Assembly: GCF_037113525.1 (NCBI RefSeq) | Contig: NZ_CP146963.1 | Span: 1,054,001-1,118,000, forward strand | Direction of reading: 5' to 3' | Length of the DNA: 64,000 nucleotides | DNA from: Butyrivibrio fibrisolvens | GTDB lineage: Bacteria; Bacillota; Clostridia; Lachnospirales; Lachnospiraceae | Shown: positions 34,097 through 49,396 of the stretch, piece by piece | Layout: each line of letters begins with the position of its first letter | Numbering within the stretch: the first letter of the stretch is position 1 | Program-made: the position numbers and the translations under genes | Notes under the pieces: model-generated | What the model was told of the DNA's origin: nothing | Databases searched by the model: none | Seen by the model: only the letters and a program-made list of their open reading frames with translations

Positions 34097-35044
34097 ATGA
34101 GCAAAAATATTATTTCACACAAAGCCACAAAGATATCCCTGACAGTAATTCTGCTAGGGATATTTGTGTTTGTGGCGATAGTCGCATTACAATTTAATAC
34201 GGTCAAAGAATTCCTTGGCATCGCGGATCACGGCACAAGTATGACCATTCTTGAAGAACCGGACTGCGGAATTGCCTATGAAAATGCTAAACAGACGATG
34301 GTTCAGATTCATATCTATACTGATATTGCAGGTGTTTTGGATGACAGTGGCATATCTGATGATAAGAATGGGACAACTACACAGGAGTCAGTGAATGATC
34401 AGGAATCTGACGGCATGTCAGATAATCAGGTAGTTAATCCTGCGATAACCAATCCAGAGATATACGGTAGCTTTGGAAGCGGAAGCATCTGGGAATACAA
34501 CGAAGACAGTATCCTTGTTGTCACCAACTACCACGTAATATCCCCGGTTGTTACCAAGAATGCCCTTGGCTATGCAGTATTCTACAACGGTGTCATATCA
34601 GAATTTACAGTAGCAGCTTTCGACGATGACGCAGACTGCGCCTTTTTACTTATAGATTCATCCTGTATGACCAGTGATCAGCTTAAAGATCTTCGCTGCG
34701 TAGTTCCATATGACTATGAGAATACGACACTTACAGTAGAAGAACCCATGTTCGTAGTTCACTCACAGGAAATATCACGCGAAGATATGGTATCTTATAT
34801 CACCCTTAACATGATCGCGGATACCTCGTATGTCGGCTATATAATGGACCCGTCGGTCTACGTATCAGCTCTTTTACAGGATATGCTATATTGCAAATGT
34901 AGCGCAGATGCCGGAATGAGCGGAGGCCCAACCTTTGATGCATACGGACATTATATCGGAATGCTGACAGGTGCCACAGATTCTGGAGAAACAGTAAGCG
35001 TTCTTTTATCAGATATTGAGACGGTTTATGAGCAGATCAAGTAA
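34097..35044 (+). CDS. Membrane-anchored trypsin-like serine protease
   Basis: 315 residues. One N-terminal membrane segment (about 11-32), a variable acidic linker (80-120), then a chymotrypsin-fold protease with the triad visible: His146 in VVTNYHVISP, an Asp in FDDDADCAFL (178 or 180), and Ser275 in DAGMSGGP. No PDZ domain is seen, so it is shorter than HtrA/DegP. The active part should face outside. ATG lies 13 bp after rnpB and has no Shine-Dalgarno, so it may be read from the rnpB transcript at a low level. Confidence 0.85.
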   Translation: MSKNIISHKATKISLTVILLGIFVFVAIVALQFNTVKEFLGIADHGTSMTILEEPDCGIAYENAKQTMVQIHIYTDIAGVLDDSGISDDKNGTTTQESVNDQESDGMSDNQVVNPAITNPEIYGSFGSGSIWEYNEDSILVVTNYHVISPVVTKNALGYAVFYNGVISEFTVAAFDDDADCAFLLIDSSCMTSDQLKDLRCVVPYDYENTTLTVEEPMFVVHSQEISREDMVSYITLNMIADTSYVGYIMDPSVYVSALLQDMLYCKCSADAGMSGGPTFDAYGHYIGMLTGATDSGETVSVLLSDIETVYEQIK

Positions 35045-35088
35045 ATTCAGGTGCTTTTACTTGCCTGCTTTACTAGACTAAAGGAATA

Positions 35089-35205
35089 TGTTATAATTTG
35101 CGACTGATACATCAAATAGATATATAAAATCATATAACTCGCAAAGCTTAAACGACTTACGAGTTTATCACTATATCAGTCATTTAGTATTAAAACAAAA
35201 GAAAG
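35089..35205 (+). promoter_or_regulatory. hisS promoter and structured leader
   Basis: An extended -10 (TG-T-TATAAT, 35089-35097) has only a weak -35 (TTTACT, 35069-35074). The leader can fold with an outer stem ACTGATA/TATCAGT and an inner stem AACTCG/CGAGTT. The conserved T-box sequence is not present. Confidence 0.55.
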
Positions 35206-35219
35206 AAGAGGAATTATTC

Positions 35220-36485
35220 ATGGCTCTTATCAAAAAGCCCGTAACTGGAATGAGAGACGTACTCCCTGCAGAAATGCAGCTTCGTGACTACGTAATAGGT
35301 GTTATAAAGGAAACATATGCTAAGTATGGTTTTACAGGAATCGAGACACCATGCGTAGAATCACTTGCAAATCTTAATTCCAAGCAGGGCGGAGACAACG
35401 AAAAGCTTATATTCAAGATCATGAAGAGAGGCGAGAAGCTTCGCCTCGCAGAAGCAAAAGAGGAGAACGACCTTACAGATTCAGGTCTTCGTTATGATCT
35501 TACAGTACCGCTTGTTCGTTTTTATGCTAATCATGCCAATGAACTTCCATCTCCTTTTAAGGCACTGCAGATGGGATATGTATGGAGAGCAGATCGTCCT
35601 CAGAAGGGAAGATACCGCCAGTTCATGCAGTGTGATATAGATATTCTTGGTGAGCCTTCTAATCTCGCAGAGATAGAGCTTATCCTTGCTACAACATCAA
35701 CTCTTGGAAAGCTTGGATTCAAAGGATTCCAGATCCGTATCAACGATAGAAGAATCCTTAAGGATATGGCTGCATACGCAGGCTTTTCTGAAGAGTCTTA
35801 TGATTCTGTATTTATTACAGTTGATAAGATGGATAAGATTGGCCTTGAAGGCGTAGAAGCTGAGCTTATAGAGAATGGATATACTAAAGAGTCAGTAGAA
35901 AAGTATCTTGGACTTTTCAAAGGACTTGAAGTTAATAAAGGCATTGAAGGCCTTAAATTCCTTGCAGAAACTCTCGGAGATTTCCTTGAAGAGGATGCAA
36001 GACTTAATCTTGAAGAAATCATTTCAAGCGTAGATGCCAACAAGGCAGCAGAGTTTGAGATGGTATTTGATCCTACACTTGTTCGCGGAATGAGCTACTA
36101 TACCGGAACTATATTTGAGATTGCTATGCCACAGTATGGCGGAAGCTGCGGTGGCGGCGGACGTTATGACAAGATGGTAGGCAAGTTCCTTGGTCAGGAT
36201 ACACCTGCCTGCGGATTCTCAATCGGATTTGAGAGAATCATCATGATCATGATGGATGAAGGATTCAAGATCCCTGGCGCATCTGATAAGACAGCATACC
36301 TTATCGAAAAAGGTATCAAGGGCGAGATGCTTTCAGACATCCTTGGACAGGCTCAGGAAGCTCGTAAGAACGGCGAGCAGATCCTTGTTGTTCGCATGAA
36401 CAAGAACAAGAAATTCCAGAAGCAGGCACTCGAAGAGCAGGGCTATACTAACTTCAAGGAATTCTACAAGAATCCATTAAACTAA
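35220..36485 (+). CDS. hisS: Histidyl-tRNA synthetase
   Basis: A 421-residue class II synthetase charging tRNA-His. Motif 1 region GMRDVLP, the motif 2 stretch GYVWRADRPQKGRYRQF, histidine-binding LVRGMSYYTGTIFE, and motif 3 GFSIGFERI are all present, with a C-terminal anticodon-binding domain. The catalytic LVRGxxYYTG box argues against HisZ. GAAGAGG precedes ATG. Confidence 0.94.
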   Translation: MALIKKPVTGMRDVLPAEMQLRDYVIGVIKETYAKYGFTGIETPCVESLANLNSKQGGDNEKLIFKIMKRGEKLRLAEAKEENDLTDSGLRYDLTVPLVRFYANHANELPSPFKALQMGYVWRADRPQKGRYRQFMQCDIDILGEPSNLAEIELILATTSTLGKLGFKGFQIRINDRRILKDMAAYAGFSEESYDSVFITVDKMDKIGLEGVEAELIENGYTKESVEKYLGLFKGLEVNKGIEGLKFLAETLGDFLEEDARLNLEEIISSVDANKAAEFEMVFDPTLVRGMSYYTGTIFEIAMPQYGGSCGGGGRYDKMVGKFLGQDTPACGFSIGFERIIMIMMDEGFKIPGASDKTAYLIEKGIKGEMLSDILGQAQEARKNGEQILVVRMNKNKKFQKQALEEQGYTNFKEFYKNPLN

Positions 36486-36561
36486 GGATAATAAACTTAA
36501 GATATAAAACAAAAGATTTAGAACTAAGAAAATAAATCTAAAATAGTAATCTGAAAAAGTA

Positions 36562-36617
36562 ACAGGACTTTGATATATAGAATCTACTGATGATTCCATA
36601 TATCGAAGTCCTGTTTT
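36562..36617. terminator. Long inverted-repeat terminator between convergent genes
   Basis: ACAGGACTT, TG and ATATAT on the left pair with ATATAT, CG and AAGTCCTGT on the right, with inner arms GAATC/GATTC, making a stem of over 20 bp, followed by TTTTATA. It separates hisS (plus) from the phosphopantetheinyl transferase (minus). Confidence 0.85.
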
Positions 36618-36733
36618 ATAGCATTTATAAATCATACAAAATCCAAATAAATACTGTGTCTTCATATGAAGGTTCTAAAATATTGAATCTTATCTTGCAT
36701 GAATAGTAATTATATTTTGATTTTGTCCCCATA

Positions 36734-37495
36734 TTATTGTGTGCATACATAGCATACATATCCATCGGGGCACGGCTGCTTTTTTAGAGTTGCCAGAACG
36801 TTGCCTTCAAGATCAGTTATCAGTTCCCTCTCTATATCAGCATTAAAATTCGATATACCGTAAGACAATCCCTTCCCATTACACTTTATAAAAGCCTCTT
36901 TAACAGACCATATCTGGTAAAAAATATCCTCTTTTTCAAGATCACTTTCGGCACGTGCTATCAGATCATTCTCAAACTCAGTATAAAAGCGCTTCGCTAT
37001 CTTTAAGATATCTTTCCTGTCTTTTGCCTGAATATCAATACCAATGCGATCGCATTCTGAAGAATCAGTTACAACCACAGCAGCATACAAACCTGAATGT
37101 GATATAGAAAAGCGAATATCAGGAGCATCAATAAGATACGGCTTTCCAGATTCTTCAGATGTGATATTTAGTGGAAATATAGGATTAGTTAAATCAGAAA
37201 AGTCGTTTTCTTTGACACCTTCTAAAAGGAATATCGCATCGTTTGATTCTAGGATAGAGCTTTCTTTAATGTCGTCTTTATGAATATTATTTATGATATA
37301 AGTAAGAATCAAAGTGCCTGCCATACTGCGAAGCCTGTCATCTTCGTTCTTAAAACGCATAAGGTGCTCTTTTCGTTCATCGCTTATACGTTCAAGGAAC
37401 GAAGCATAACGCACTTCAAACCCTGCACCCGCCATCTCTTGCGTGCTATCTTTAAAATTGTTAATATTTGAATAGTAAGTTTTCATATTACTCAT
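36734..37495 (-). CDS. Sfp-type 4'-phosphopantetheinyl transferase
   Basis: A 253-residue enzyme moving phosphopantetheine from CoA to a Ser of carrier proteins. The Sfp signature is clear: RFSISHSG, then GIDIQ (Mg-binding Asp) and WSVKEAFIKCNGKGLS (Glu and Lys of the active site). Length and two-fold layout are of the Sfp (group II), not AcpS, type. No synthase genes are near, so the target is unknown. The start may be ATG 37495 or the fourth codon; neither has a good site. The gene is divergent from the next, 35 bp apart. Confidence 0.92.
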   Translation of the reverse strand: MSNMKTYYSNINNFKDSTQEMAGAGFEVRYASFLERISDERKEHLMRFKNEDDRLRSMAGTLILTYIINNIHKDDIKESSILESNDAIFLLEGVKENDFSDLTNPIFPLNITSEESGKPYLIDAPDIRFSISHSGLYAAVVVTDSSECDRIGIDIQAKDRKDILKIAKRFYTEFENDLIARAESDLEKEDIFYQIWSVKEAFIKCNGKGLSYGISNFNADIERELITDLEGNVLATLKKQPCPDGYVCYVCTQ

Positions 37496-37530
37496 TTTAG
37501 CAGATAATCTTGTTTAGGAGGCATTTTTAC

Positions 37531-38877
37531 ATGCAATTAACCAAGGGGTCTATTATAGAACTGGTAGTACTTTTGATATTACTGGTATTGTCCTCGTTTT
37601 TTTCAGGAGCGGAATCCGCTTTTTCCACAGTTAACAGAATAGCGATCAAGTCACTTACTGATGAAGATAATACAAGAGCCAAAAGAGCCGGAGTAGTGCT
37701 CTACATCCTTGATAATTATCAGAAATTCCTCTCAACCATACTGCTTGGTAATAATATCGTCAACCTCTCAGCTTCAGCACTCATGACAGTTGTTATAACC
37801 AATCTTTTTGGCAGTGCAATGGTTGGTGTTGGAACAGGAATCCTTACAGTACTCATCCTTATATTTGGCGAAATAACGCCAAAATCTGCAGCAACAGCTC
37901 AGTCACAGAAGACCTGTCTTAGATACGCATATATAATAAGATTTTTGATGGTAATATTCACACCGCTGGTAGTGATCGTAGATGCGCTGGCAGGTGTTGT
38001 ACTTGGCGCACTCCACATCGACAGGGATGCCCGCAAAGCCATAACTGAGAAGGAACTCAGAACCTATGTTGACGCAAGCCACGAAGACGGCGTTATAGAA
38101 TCCGAAGAAAAAGAGATGATAATCAACGTGTTCGATTTTGGCGATACAGTGGCTAAAGACGTCATGATCCCCAGAATCGATATGTCCTGCGTATCAGCTG
38201 ATGCTGACTACGACGAAGTCAAATCAGTATTTCACAAGGATATGTATACACGAATTCCCGTTTATGAAGATAATCAGGATAATATCATAGGACTTATCAA
38301 TATCAAGGATATTTTCTTTGTAAAAGATAAAGACAATTTCCACGTTAAAAACTATCTTAGAAAAGCCTATTACACCTATGAATTCAAGAAAACAGCAGAC
38401 CTCATGGAAGAGATGCGTGCCAAGGCCTACAACGTAGCATTCGTCCTTTCTGAATACGGTACAACAGTTGGTATGATCACACTTGAAGACCTTCTCGAAG
38501 AGATCGTAGGTGAAATTCGAGATGAATATGACCAGGATGAGGCTCTCCAGATAAGAGACCTTGGTGATGGCAAATATCTTATCGAAGGCGCCATGAAACT
38601 TGATGATATCAACAACGCCCTTCATACCGACTTTGAAAGTGAAGATTACGACTCTATCGGCGGTCTTATGATAGGCCAATTAGACAGACTCCCCTATAAC
38701 CGTGAAGTAGTTAAGCTTGAAAACGGAATCACCCTTGCTGTAAGAGGAATCCAGCAGCACAGGATCATGAAGGTACTCATGACACTCCCTCCGGAACTAC
38801 GCCATGAAGAAAAAGATGAGTCAAAAGATTCAGAGGTTGAAGATTCCGTAGATATGTCTCTTAAAGAGTCTGAATAA
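37531..38877 (+). CDS. CNNM/CorC-family membrane protein (DUF21-CBS-CorC_HlyC)
   Basis: About 448 residues. A DUF21 membrane domain with four hydrophobic segments (about 8-190; FFSGAESAFSTVNR is characteristic), a CBS pair (about 200-320; MIPRID, YTRIPVYEDN), and a C-terminal CorC_HlyC domain (about 340-430). The family is linked to magnesium or cation efflux; older 'hemolysin' labels are misleading. GGAGG sets ATG 37531. Confidence 0.93.
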   Translation: MQLTKGSIIELVVLLILLVLSSFFSGAESAFSTVNRIAIKSLTDEDNTRAKRAGVVLYILDNYQKFLSTILLGNNIVNLSASALMTVVITNLFGSAMVGVGTGILTVLILIFGEITPKSAATAQSQKTCLRYAYIIRFLMVIFTPLVVIVDALAGVVLGALHIDRDARKAITEKELRTYVDASHEDGVIESEEKEMIINVFDFGDTVAKDVMIPRIDMSCVSADADYDEVKSVFHKDMYTRIPVYEDNQDNIIGLINIKDIFFVKDKDNFHVKNYLRKAYYTYEFKKTADLMEEMRAKAYNVAFVLSEYGTTVGMITLEDLLEEIVGEIRDEYDQDEALQIRDLGDGKYLIEGAMKLDDINNALHTDFESEDYDSIGGLMIGQLDRLPYNREVVKLENGITLAVRGIQQHRIMKVLMTLPPELRHEEKDESKDSEVEDSVDMSLKESE

Positions 38878-38983
38878 TAGTAATAAGATACACTTTATCA
38901 AAGTAAGATTGATAAATAATAATGTTCAATTTACTATTTTATAAAAATGAAATCATATACACTCTGAAATAGCATAAATATGA

Positions 38984-39018
38984 AAAGCTGCAGCCTTAAA
39001 TTACTGCAGCTTTTTTTG
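38984..39018. terminator. Terminator
   Basis: AAAGCTGCAG (38984-38993) pairs with CTGCAGCTTT (39004-39013), followed by T. It lies between convergent genes and can work on both strands. Confidence 0.88.
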
Positions 39019-39072
39019 TGTTGAGCCCTTTGGCGGACGTTTTGAGGGTTCTTTTCTCTCAAAACATGACGA

Positions 39073-40212
39073 TCAATCATTAAAAATAGTTCTTACATTG
39101 ATACCATTAACCTCAACATGATCATCAACCTTAATTACGATACACTGTCTACCATCAATGATCCTTGTCTCAACAAGATCAGTTCTGTCAGGATTAACCT
39201 TGATCTCAACATCAGGAGTCTGTATCTGGAATTTCTTGTTATTAACAATATTGCTTGCAAGAAGAGGATAGTCCTCGCTTTCACCAATACAGTTCTCATA
39301 GTTTTTATTAAAGTTCTCCATGTTGCGTTCAGGAACACCTGCATCCTGGAGAAGGCTTCTAAGATCTTCTTTTCCAATAGTCAGAGGAGTCTGGTCCTCT
39401 GCATGATCCTCAACCATCTGTTCAAGATTCTCGTGGAGAGTCCTAAGAGTATCATAGCTTCCTTCTTCTCCGATAGTATCAGTAATGATAGCATTAAAGG
39501 TATCCTTCTGATCAGGCGCTGACATAGGAGGTCTTCCTCCAAATAATGCAGTAATGAATTCAGGCTGCAGATCTTCAGGCTTCTTGGTAAAATAGAGCAT
39601 GTTGTGAATATCAGTATTTCTATCAATAAAAGCAGGGAAGAGCATACCCTTTGTAGGTGCATCTACAACCCAGTCTCTGAATCTGTCTTCAATACGATTA
39701 TCTGTCTCATTATATCCAAGACCAGCCTTAGACAGCTTAACAGGGCAGATACTGCACAGAATATAATCATAAACATCAGTAGATGCATCATCATTTTCTA
39801 TATGATCACTTGTAACTCCGGGAATATCATAAACGGCATGAACCAGAATGATGTAGTAGTTCTCAGCGTTTACATAATTAGCAATTACCCTGTCATAGAA
39901 TTCATCAACAAGAGAATCATCTTCAAGATGTGTATCACGAAGAGCAAGAAGGAAATTCTGAGTACCACCTTCTTCTTCCTGATCCATAGGGAACTCAAGC
40001 GGAATAAGGTTCTTACCTATAGTACCTGTAAGAGTGTGCTTGAAGATATCAAGATACTTGTACATCTCTTCTTCAGGAATAGAACCAAAAGCACGCTTAT
40101 CTATCATAAGTTTATTCTTCTCATGATCAACATAGCATCCGCAGATTCTATCAATAGTACATTTGTCGGGTGAAAATTGTTTCTTTATTTCTACTATTTC
40201 AGCTTTATTCAT
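39073..40212 (-). CDS. DUF4317 protein
   Basis: 379 residues of a Clostridia-specific family with no known function. The N-terminus (MNKAEIVEIKKQF, then CTIDRICGCYVD) is typical of DUF4317. It is acidic, cytosolic, without signal peptide or membrane segments. The C-terminal 60 residues form a beta-rich end (VEIKVNPDRTDLVETRI). The start is set at 40212 by GGGAGG upstream on the minus strand; a longer frame to 40338 has no support. Confidence 0.88.
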   Translation of the reverse strand: MNKAEIVEIKKQFSPDKCTIDRICGCYVDHEKNKLMIDKRAFGSIPEEEMYKYLDIFKHTLTGTIGKNLIPLEFPMDQEEEGGTQNFLLALRDTHLEDDSLVDEFYDRVIANYVNAENYYIILVHAVYDIPGVTSDHIENDDASTDVYDYILCSICPVKLSKAGLGYNETDNRIEDRFRDWVVDAPTKGMLFPAFIDRNTDIHNMLYFTKKPEDLQPEFITALFGGRPPMSAPDQKDTFNAIITDTIGEEGSYDTLRTLHENLEQMVEDHAEDQTPLTIGKEDLRSLLQDAGVPERNMENFNKNYENCIGESEDYPLLASNIVNNKKFQIQTPDVEIKVNPDRTDLVETRIIDGRQCIVIKVDDHVEVNGINVRTIFND

Positions 40213-40683
40213 ATTAAGAATCCTCCCTAGTGATATTTGAAAAAAGAAATTGCAGATGAACAGATTGCTTTGAATCGAATAACAGGATTGAGTATTGAGA
40301 GCAATATGTTCAAGACAATGCACTATACATTCTATCATAATAAGTGAGATAAGAAGAAGTGATTCTTGATATGCATTAAGAAATAGAGTCTTCGCTTAAA
40401 ATACAAAAGATAACATCATGAAAGGTGTTTTTAGATGAGAAAGAGATTTATGAGATAAAGATATTGTTAAATATAGATATTGTTAAATATAGATATTGTT
40501 AAATAAAGATACTGTTAAATAAAGATACTGTTAAATAAAGATACTGTTAAATAAAGAAATTGCTATAAAAGACACTACAACATAGAGATACCATTAAATA
40601 AAAATTTTAGAATGAATGGTAATCGATATAACAAATATCAGGATTATTCTGTATTACAAAATAACGATTTATTTAAAAAGTGT
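40213..40683. other. AT-rich region upstream of the first rRNA operon
   Basis: No credible gene. It holds the promoter region of the minus-strand DUF4317 gene and the 16-bp tandem repeat listed below. A 73-codon frame at 40612-40833 overlaps rRNA promoters and is rejected. Confidence 0.6.
40459..40570. repeat. 16-bp tandem repeat, about seven units
   Basis: Six near-identical units of AGATA(T/C)TGTTAAATA(A/T) run head to tail from 40459 to 40554, with a seventh degenerate unit to 40570 and a further echo near 40585-40600. It is pure A/T/G with little C. It lies about 110 bp upstream of the first rRNA promoter. Confidence 0.92.
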
Positions 40684-40836
40684 TTGACACGGTGCTTATA
40701 TAGTCATATAATCAATTTCGCTGTCGCAAATAAAGCAGCTTTCACTGAGGGTCGGGAGACCGCTTATAAAGCTGAATTGATAGCAAAAAAGTTTTTTAAA
40801 AAAGTTCTTGACAATAAGTTAGCAGCGAGTTAAGAT
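40684..40836 (+). promoter_or_regulatory. rRNA operon 1 promoters P1 and P2
   Basis: P1: TTGACA 40684-40689, 17 bases, TATAAT 40707-40712, a consensus match. P2: TTGACA 40808-40813, 17 bases, TAAGAT 40831-40836. The transcribed leader at 40895-40922 is complementary to the spacer after 16S at 42660-42689, the expected RNase III processing stem for pre-16S. Confidence 0.9.
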
Positions 40837-41089
40837 ATAACACGTTGCGGCGGACAAGCCAAGACACAGTGCTTCTGAAAGAAGTACATAGCACTTTGAC
40901 AACTTAACAGTAATGCAACCCTGAAAATTCCAGTTCTTCTTAATAAGAAGGACAGAATGTTCAGAAGAACAAAAAACCAAAAGTAAATTTTTGATGGTTT
41001 AGCCACCATCAAGCTGTCGAGAGATCGACAGAGGAGCAGAATTATTCTGATTAAGTCAGTGTAAGTCTGAACCGGAAAGAACAAACATT

Positions 41090-42640
<1,551 letters not shown>

Positions 42641-42789
42641 AAATAAAGAAGGAAGAAGTAGGGAGTTGCATTACTGTTTAGTTGTTAAAAAGCTAAAAAA
42701 CGAGCAAAAAGCTTTGAAAAAATCGAGCTTGACAGGATAAGTACTGAAGAGTAAGATAGCAAAGCACTGAACCTTAACAACAAAACATT

Positions 42790-42906
42790 TCTGGTGGCGA
42801 TGCGCTTCGGGGAAACACCCGTTCCCATCTCGAACACGACGGTTAAGACCTTAGCGGCCGAAAGTACTATACTGGTAACGGTATGGGAGGATAGGTGGCT
42901 GCCAGA
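42790..42906 (+). rRNA. rrf: 5S ribosomal RNA, operon 1, located between 16S and 23S
   Basis: 117 nt. The ends pair as helix I (TCTGGTGGC with GCTGCCAGA). Loop landmarks CCCATCTCGAACACGA and GAAAGTACTA are present. Its position inside the 16S-23S spacer is unusual; no 5S follows the 23S gene. Confidence 0.95.
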
Positions 42907-43238
42907 TTTAAAAAAAGTTTTAAATGGCGATGAGAGATCAGAACAAGGTTCCGATTTCTGATGACTGTTTAAAACAGTCGTAGGGTTTTAAATCTTGTAT
43001 TTAAAACGCATTGTTCCTTGAAAACCGAATACTGAAATATAGATTATATCCAATCATTTCAAATGATGAAGATATGTTCTATGTCCAAACCAAAATCAAG
43101 ACATCAAAAAGGTGAATTTATTCATCAATTAAAAACCATTTCTAAAGAAATGGGCACTGACTATAACATATCGCTGTGTTATAGATCAGAAGAGAATCCA
43201 GAATGATCGAAAGATCAGGACTGATTCCTACGTAACTG

Positions 43239-46151
<2,913 letters not shown>

Positions 46152-46203
46152 AATAAGTCAAGAAGTTTGGAGATTCAGTGTTCGGTTTTGAAGAAATAAG
46201 TTC

Positions 46204-46234
46204 AGCTCTATGCTAATTGCATAGAGCTTTTTTA
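46204..46234 (+). terminator. Terminator of rRNA operon 1
   Basis: AGCTCTATGC (46204-46213) pairs with GCATAGAGCT (46219-46228), followed by a T run. Confidence 0.93.
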
Positions 46235-46347
46235 TTGCATATTTATGAATGAGCCAGTACGCTATTTACCAGATTTTAAATTATCATGTCGTAAATAAAA
46301 AAATTCATAATTTATGGTTGATTTTATATTTTTTCGGGAGGCAGATT

Positions 46348-46782
46348 ATGATACGTGAAATCCATATAGATGATATACCAGACATTTTGCCATTGTACAT
46401 CTCTTATTACAACGAAGTAGAAGACTGCTGCTGGACAGATAATACTGCAGGAAGAAGAATTCATCAGGTATTATCGATGGAAGATTCATATGGTTTGATA
46501 TATGAGAAGGACGATCAGGTAGTTGGATTTGCGATGGGATTTTTCAAGCAATATGATGACATTATTGGCTATACACTGGAAGAGATAGTGATATCAAAGG
46601 AATACCAGAACCAGGGACTTGGTAGTGTCCTTTTGAATGAATTAGAACAACACGTCAAAGAAAGAGGAGCATCTTGTGTCGAATTACATGCTGTGAATGA
46701 TGAAATGCATGAACATTACTATGACAAAGCTGGCTATTATACAGCTAATAATTTCGTGATGAAGTCAAAATGGTTTGAGTAA
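46348..46782 (+). CDS. GNAT-family N-acetyltransferase
   Basis: A 144-residue acetyltransferase using acetyl-CoA. The GNAT core is clear: IREIHIDDIPDILPLY at the N-terminus, LEEIVISKEYQNQGLGSVLL (the acetyl-CoA pyrophosphate loop Q-x-x-G-x-G/x) near 85-105, and a closing motif B with HYYDKAGY. Substrate unknown. GGGAGG sets ATG 46348; the longer frame to 46249 has no site. It sits alone between two rRNA operons. Confidence 0.9.
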   Translation: MIREIHIDDIPDILPLYISYYNEVEDCCWTDNTAGRRIHQVLSMEDSYGLIYEKDDQVVGFAMGFFKQYDDIIGYTLEEIVISKEYQNQGLGSVLLNELEQHVKERGASCVELHAVNDEMHEHYYDKAGYYTANNFVMKSKWFE

Positions 46783-46855
46783 ACTTAATATAACCTATAG
46801 AAGATGGCGGTTAAGAGTGATGTGGCACGACTTAAGATGCTCTGTTATTTACTAA

Positions 46856-46955
46856 AGCTTCACGTTTGGGCAGATCGGTATGTATACCCAAACTCTTTAC
46901 TGGATGCACCAAGTAAAGACTTTGGGTATACTGGTCCGTCCAAGTGGGAAGCTTG
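46856..46955. repeat. 100-bp imperfect inverted repeat
   Basis: AAGCTTCAC at the left end matches GTGGGAAGCTT at the right with one insertion; the inner arms TATACCCAAA and TTTGGGTATA, and CTTTACT and AGTAAAG, pair around a ten-base loop. It has the shape of a folded RNA or a small mobile-element remnant. No T run follows directly. Confidence 0.75.
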
Positions 46956-47574
46956 AATTCTTTATAGATTAAGTCATGAGAATGCAGTTTTATTGAAAAA
47001 GTTATCGTAATAAACTGCAAAGATAAATATAATTACGATTTATCCAAAAAGTGTTTGACATTGAGGCAATAACATCCTATAATCAATTTCGCTGTCGCAA
47101 AAACAGTTTTCCCTGAGGGTCGGGAGGCCGCTTATAAAGCTGAAATGATAGTAAAAAAGATTTAAAATCTTCTTGACAATCACAAAGCAGCGAGTTAAGA
47201 TATAACACGTTGCGGCGAACGAAAGCCAAGACAGAAGAGTTTTAAAGTCAGTAGACGAAAACTTTTCTAAAAAAGTTCTTGACAATCACAAAGCAGCGAG
47301 TTAACATATAACACGTTGCGGCGAACGAAAGCCAAGACACAAAAGCTTGAAAGCCAGAAGGCAAGAGCTTTTGAAAGTACTTTGACAACTTAACAGTAAT
47401 GCAACCCTGAAAATTCCAGTTCTTCTTAAATAAGAAGGACAGAATGTTCAGAAGAACAAAAACCAAAGTAAATTTTTGATGGTTTAGCCACCATCAAGCT
47501 GTCGAGAGATCGACAGAGGAGCAGAATTATTCTGATTAAGTCAGTGTAAGTCTGAACCGGAAAGAACAAACATT
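46956..47574 (+). promoter_or_regulatory. rRNA operon 2 promoters P1, P2, P3 and leader
   Basis: P1: TTGACA 47055-47060, 17 bases, TATAAT 47078-47083. P2: TTGACA 47173-47178, 17 bases, TAAGAT 47196-47201. P3: TTGACA 47279-47284, 17 bases, TAACAT 47302-47307. P2 and P3 share CAATCACAAAGCAGCGAGTT and the ACACGTTGCGGCGAACG downstream, so one was copied from the other. The leader from about 47380 repeats that of operon 1. No gene is present. Confidence 0.9.
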
Positions 47575-49125
<1,551 letters not shown>

Positions 49126-49200
49126 AATAAAGAAGGAAGAAGTAGGGAGTTGCATTACTGTTTAGTTGTTAAAGGCAATGAACCTTTAAAACAAAATATT

Positions 49201-49317
49201 TCTGGTGACGATGCGCTTCGGGGAAACACCCGTTCCCATCTCGAACACGACGGTTAAGACCTTAGCGGCCGAAAGTACTATACTGGTAACGGTATGGGAG
49301 GATAGGTGGTTGCCAGA
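49201..49317 (+). rRNA. rrf: 5S ribosomal RNA, operon 2, located between 16S and tRNA-Ile/23S
   Basis: 117 nt, as in operon 1 but with A at position 8 and T at position 110 where operon 1 has G and C. The two changes are paired in helix I, so the stem is kept. Confidence 0.95.
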
Positions 49318-49322
49318 TTTAT

Positions 49323-49396
<74 letters not shown>

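Noticed and set aside
35098..35219. T-box riboswitch upstream of hisS
   Set aside because: I looked for the conserved T-box core and a specifier-loop layout with an antiterminator and found neither.
40459..40570. CRISPR or replication-origin iterons suggested by the 16-bp tandem units
   Set aside because: Units abut with no spacers, and no replication initiator gene or DnaA-box pattern is nearby.
40612..40833. 73-codon frame upstream of rRNA operon 1
   Set aside because: It overlaps the consensus P1 and P2 rRNA promoters, and the sister region before operon 2 does not keep the frame.
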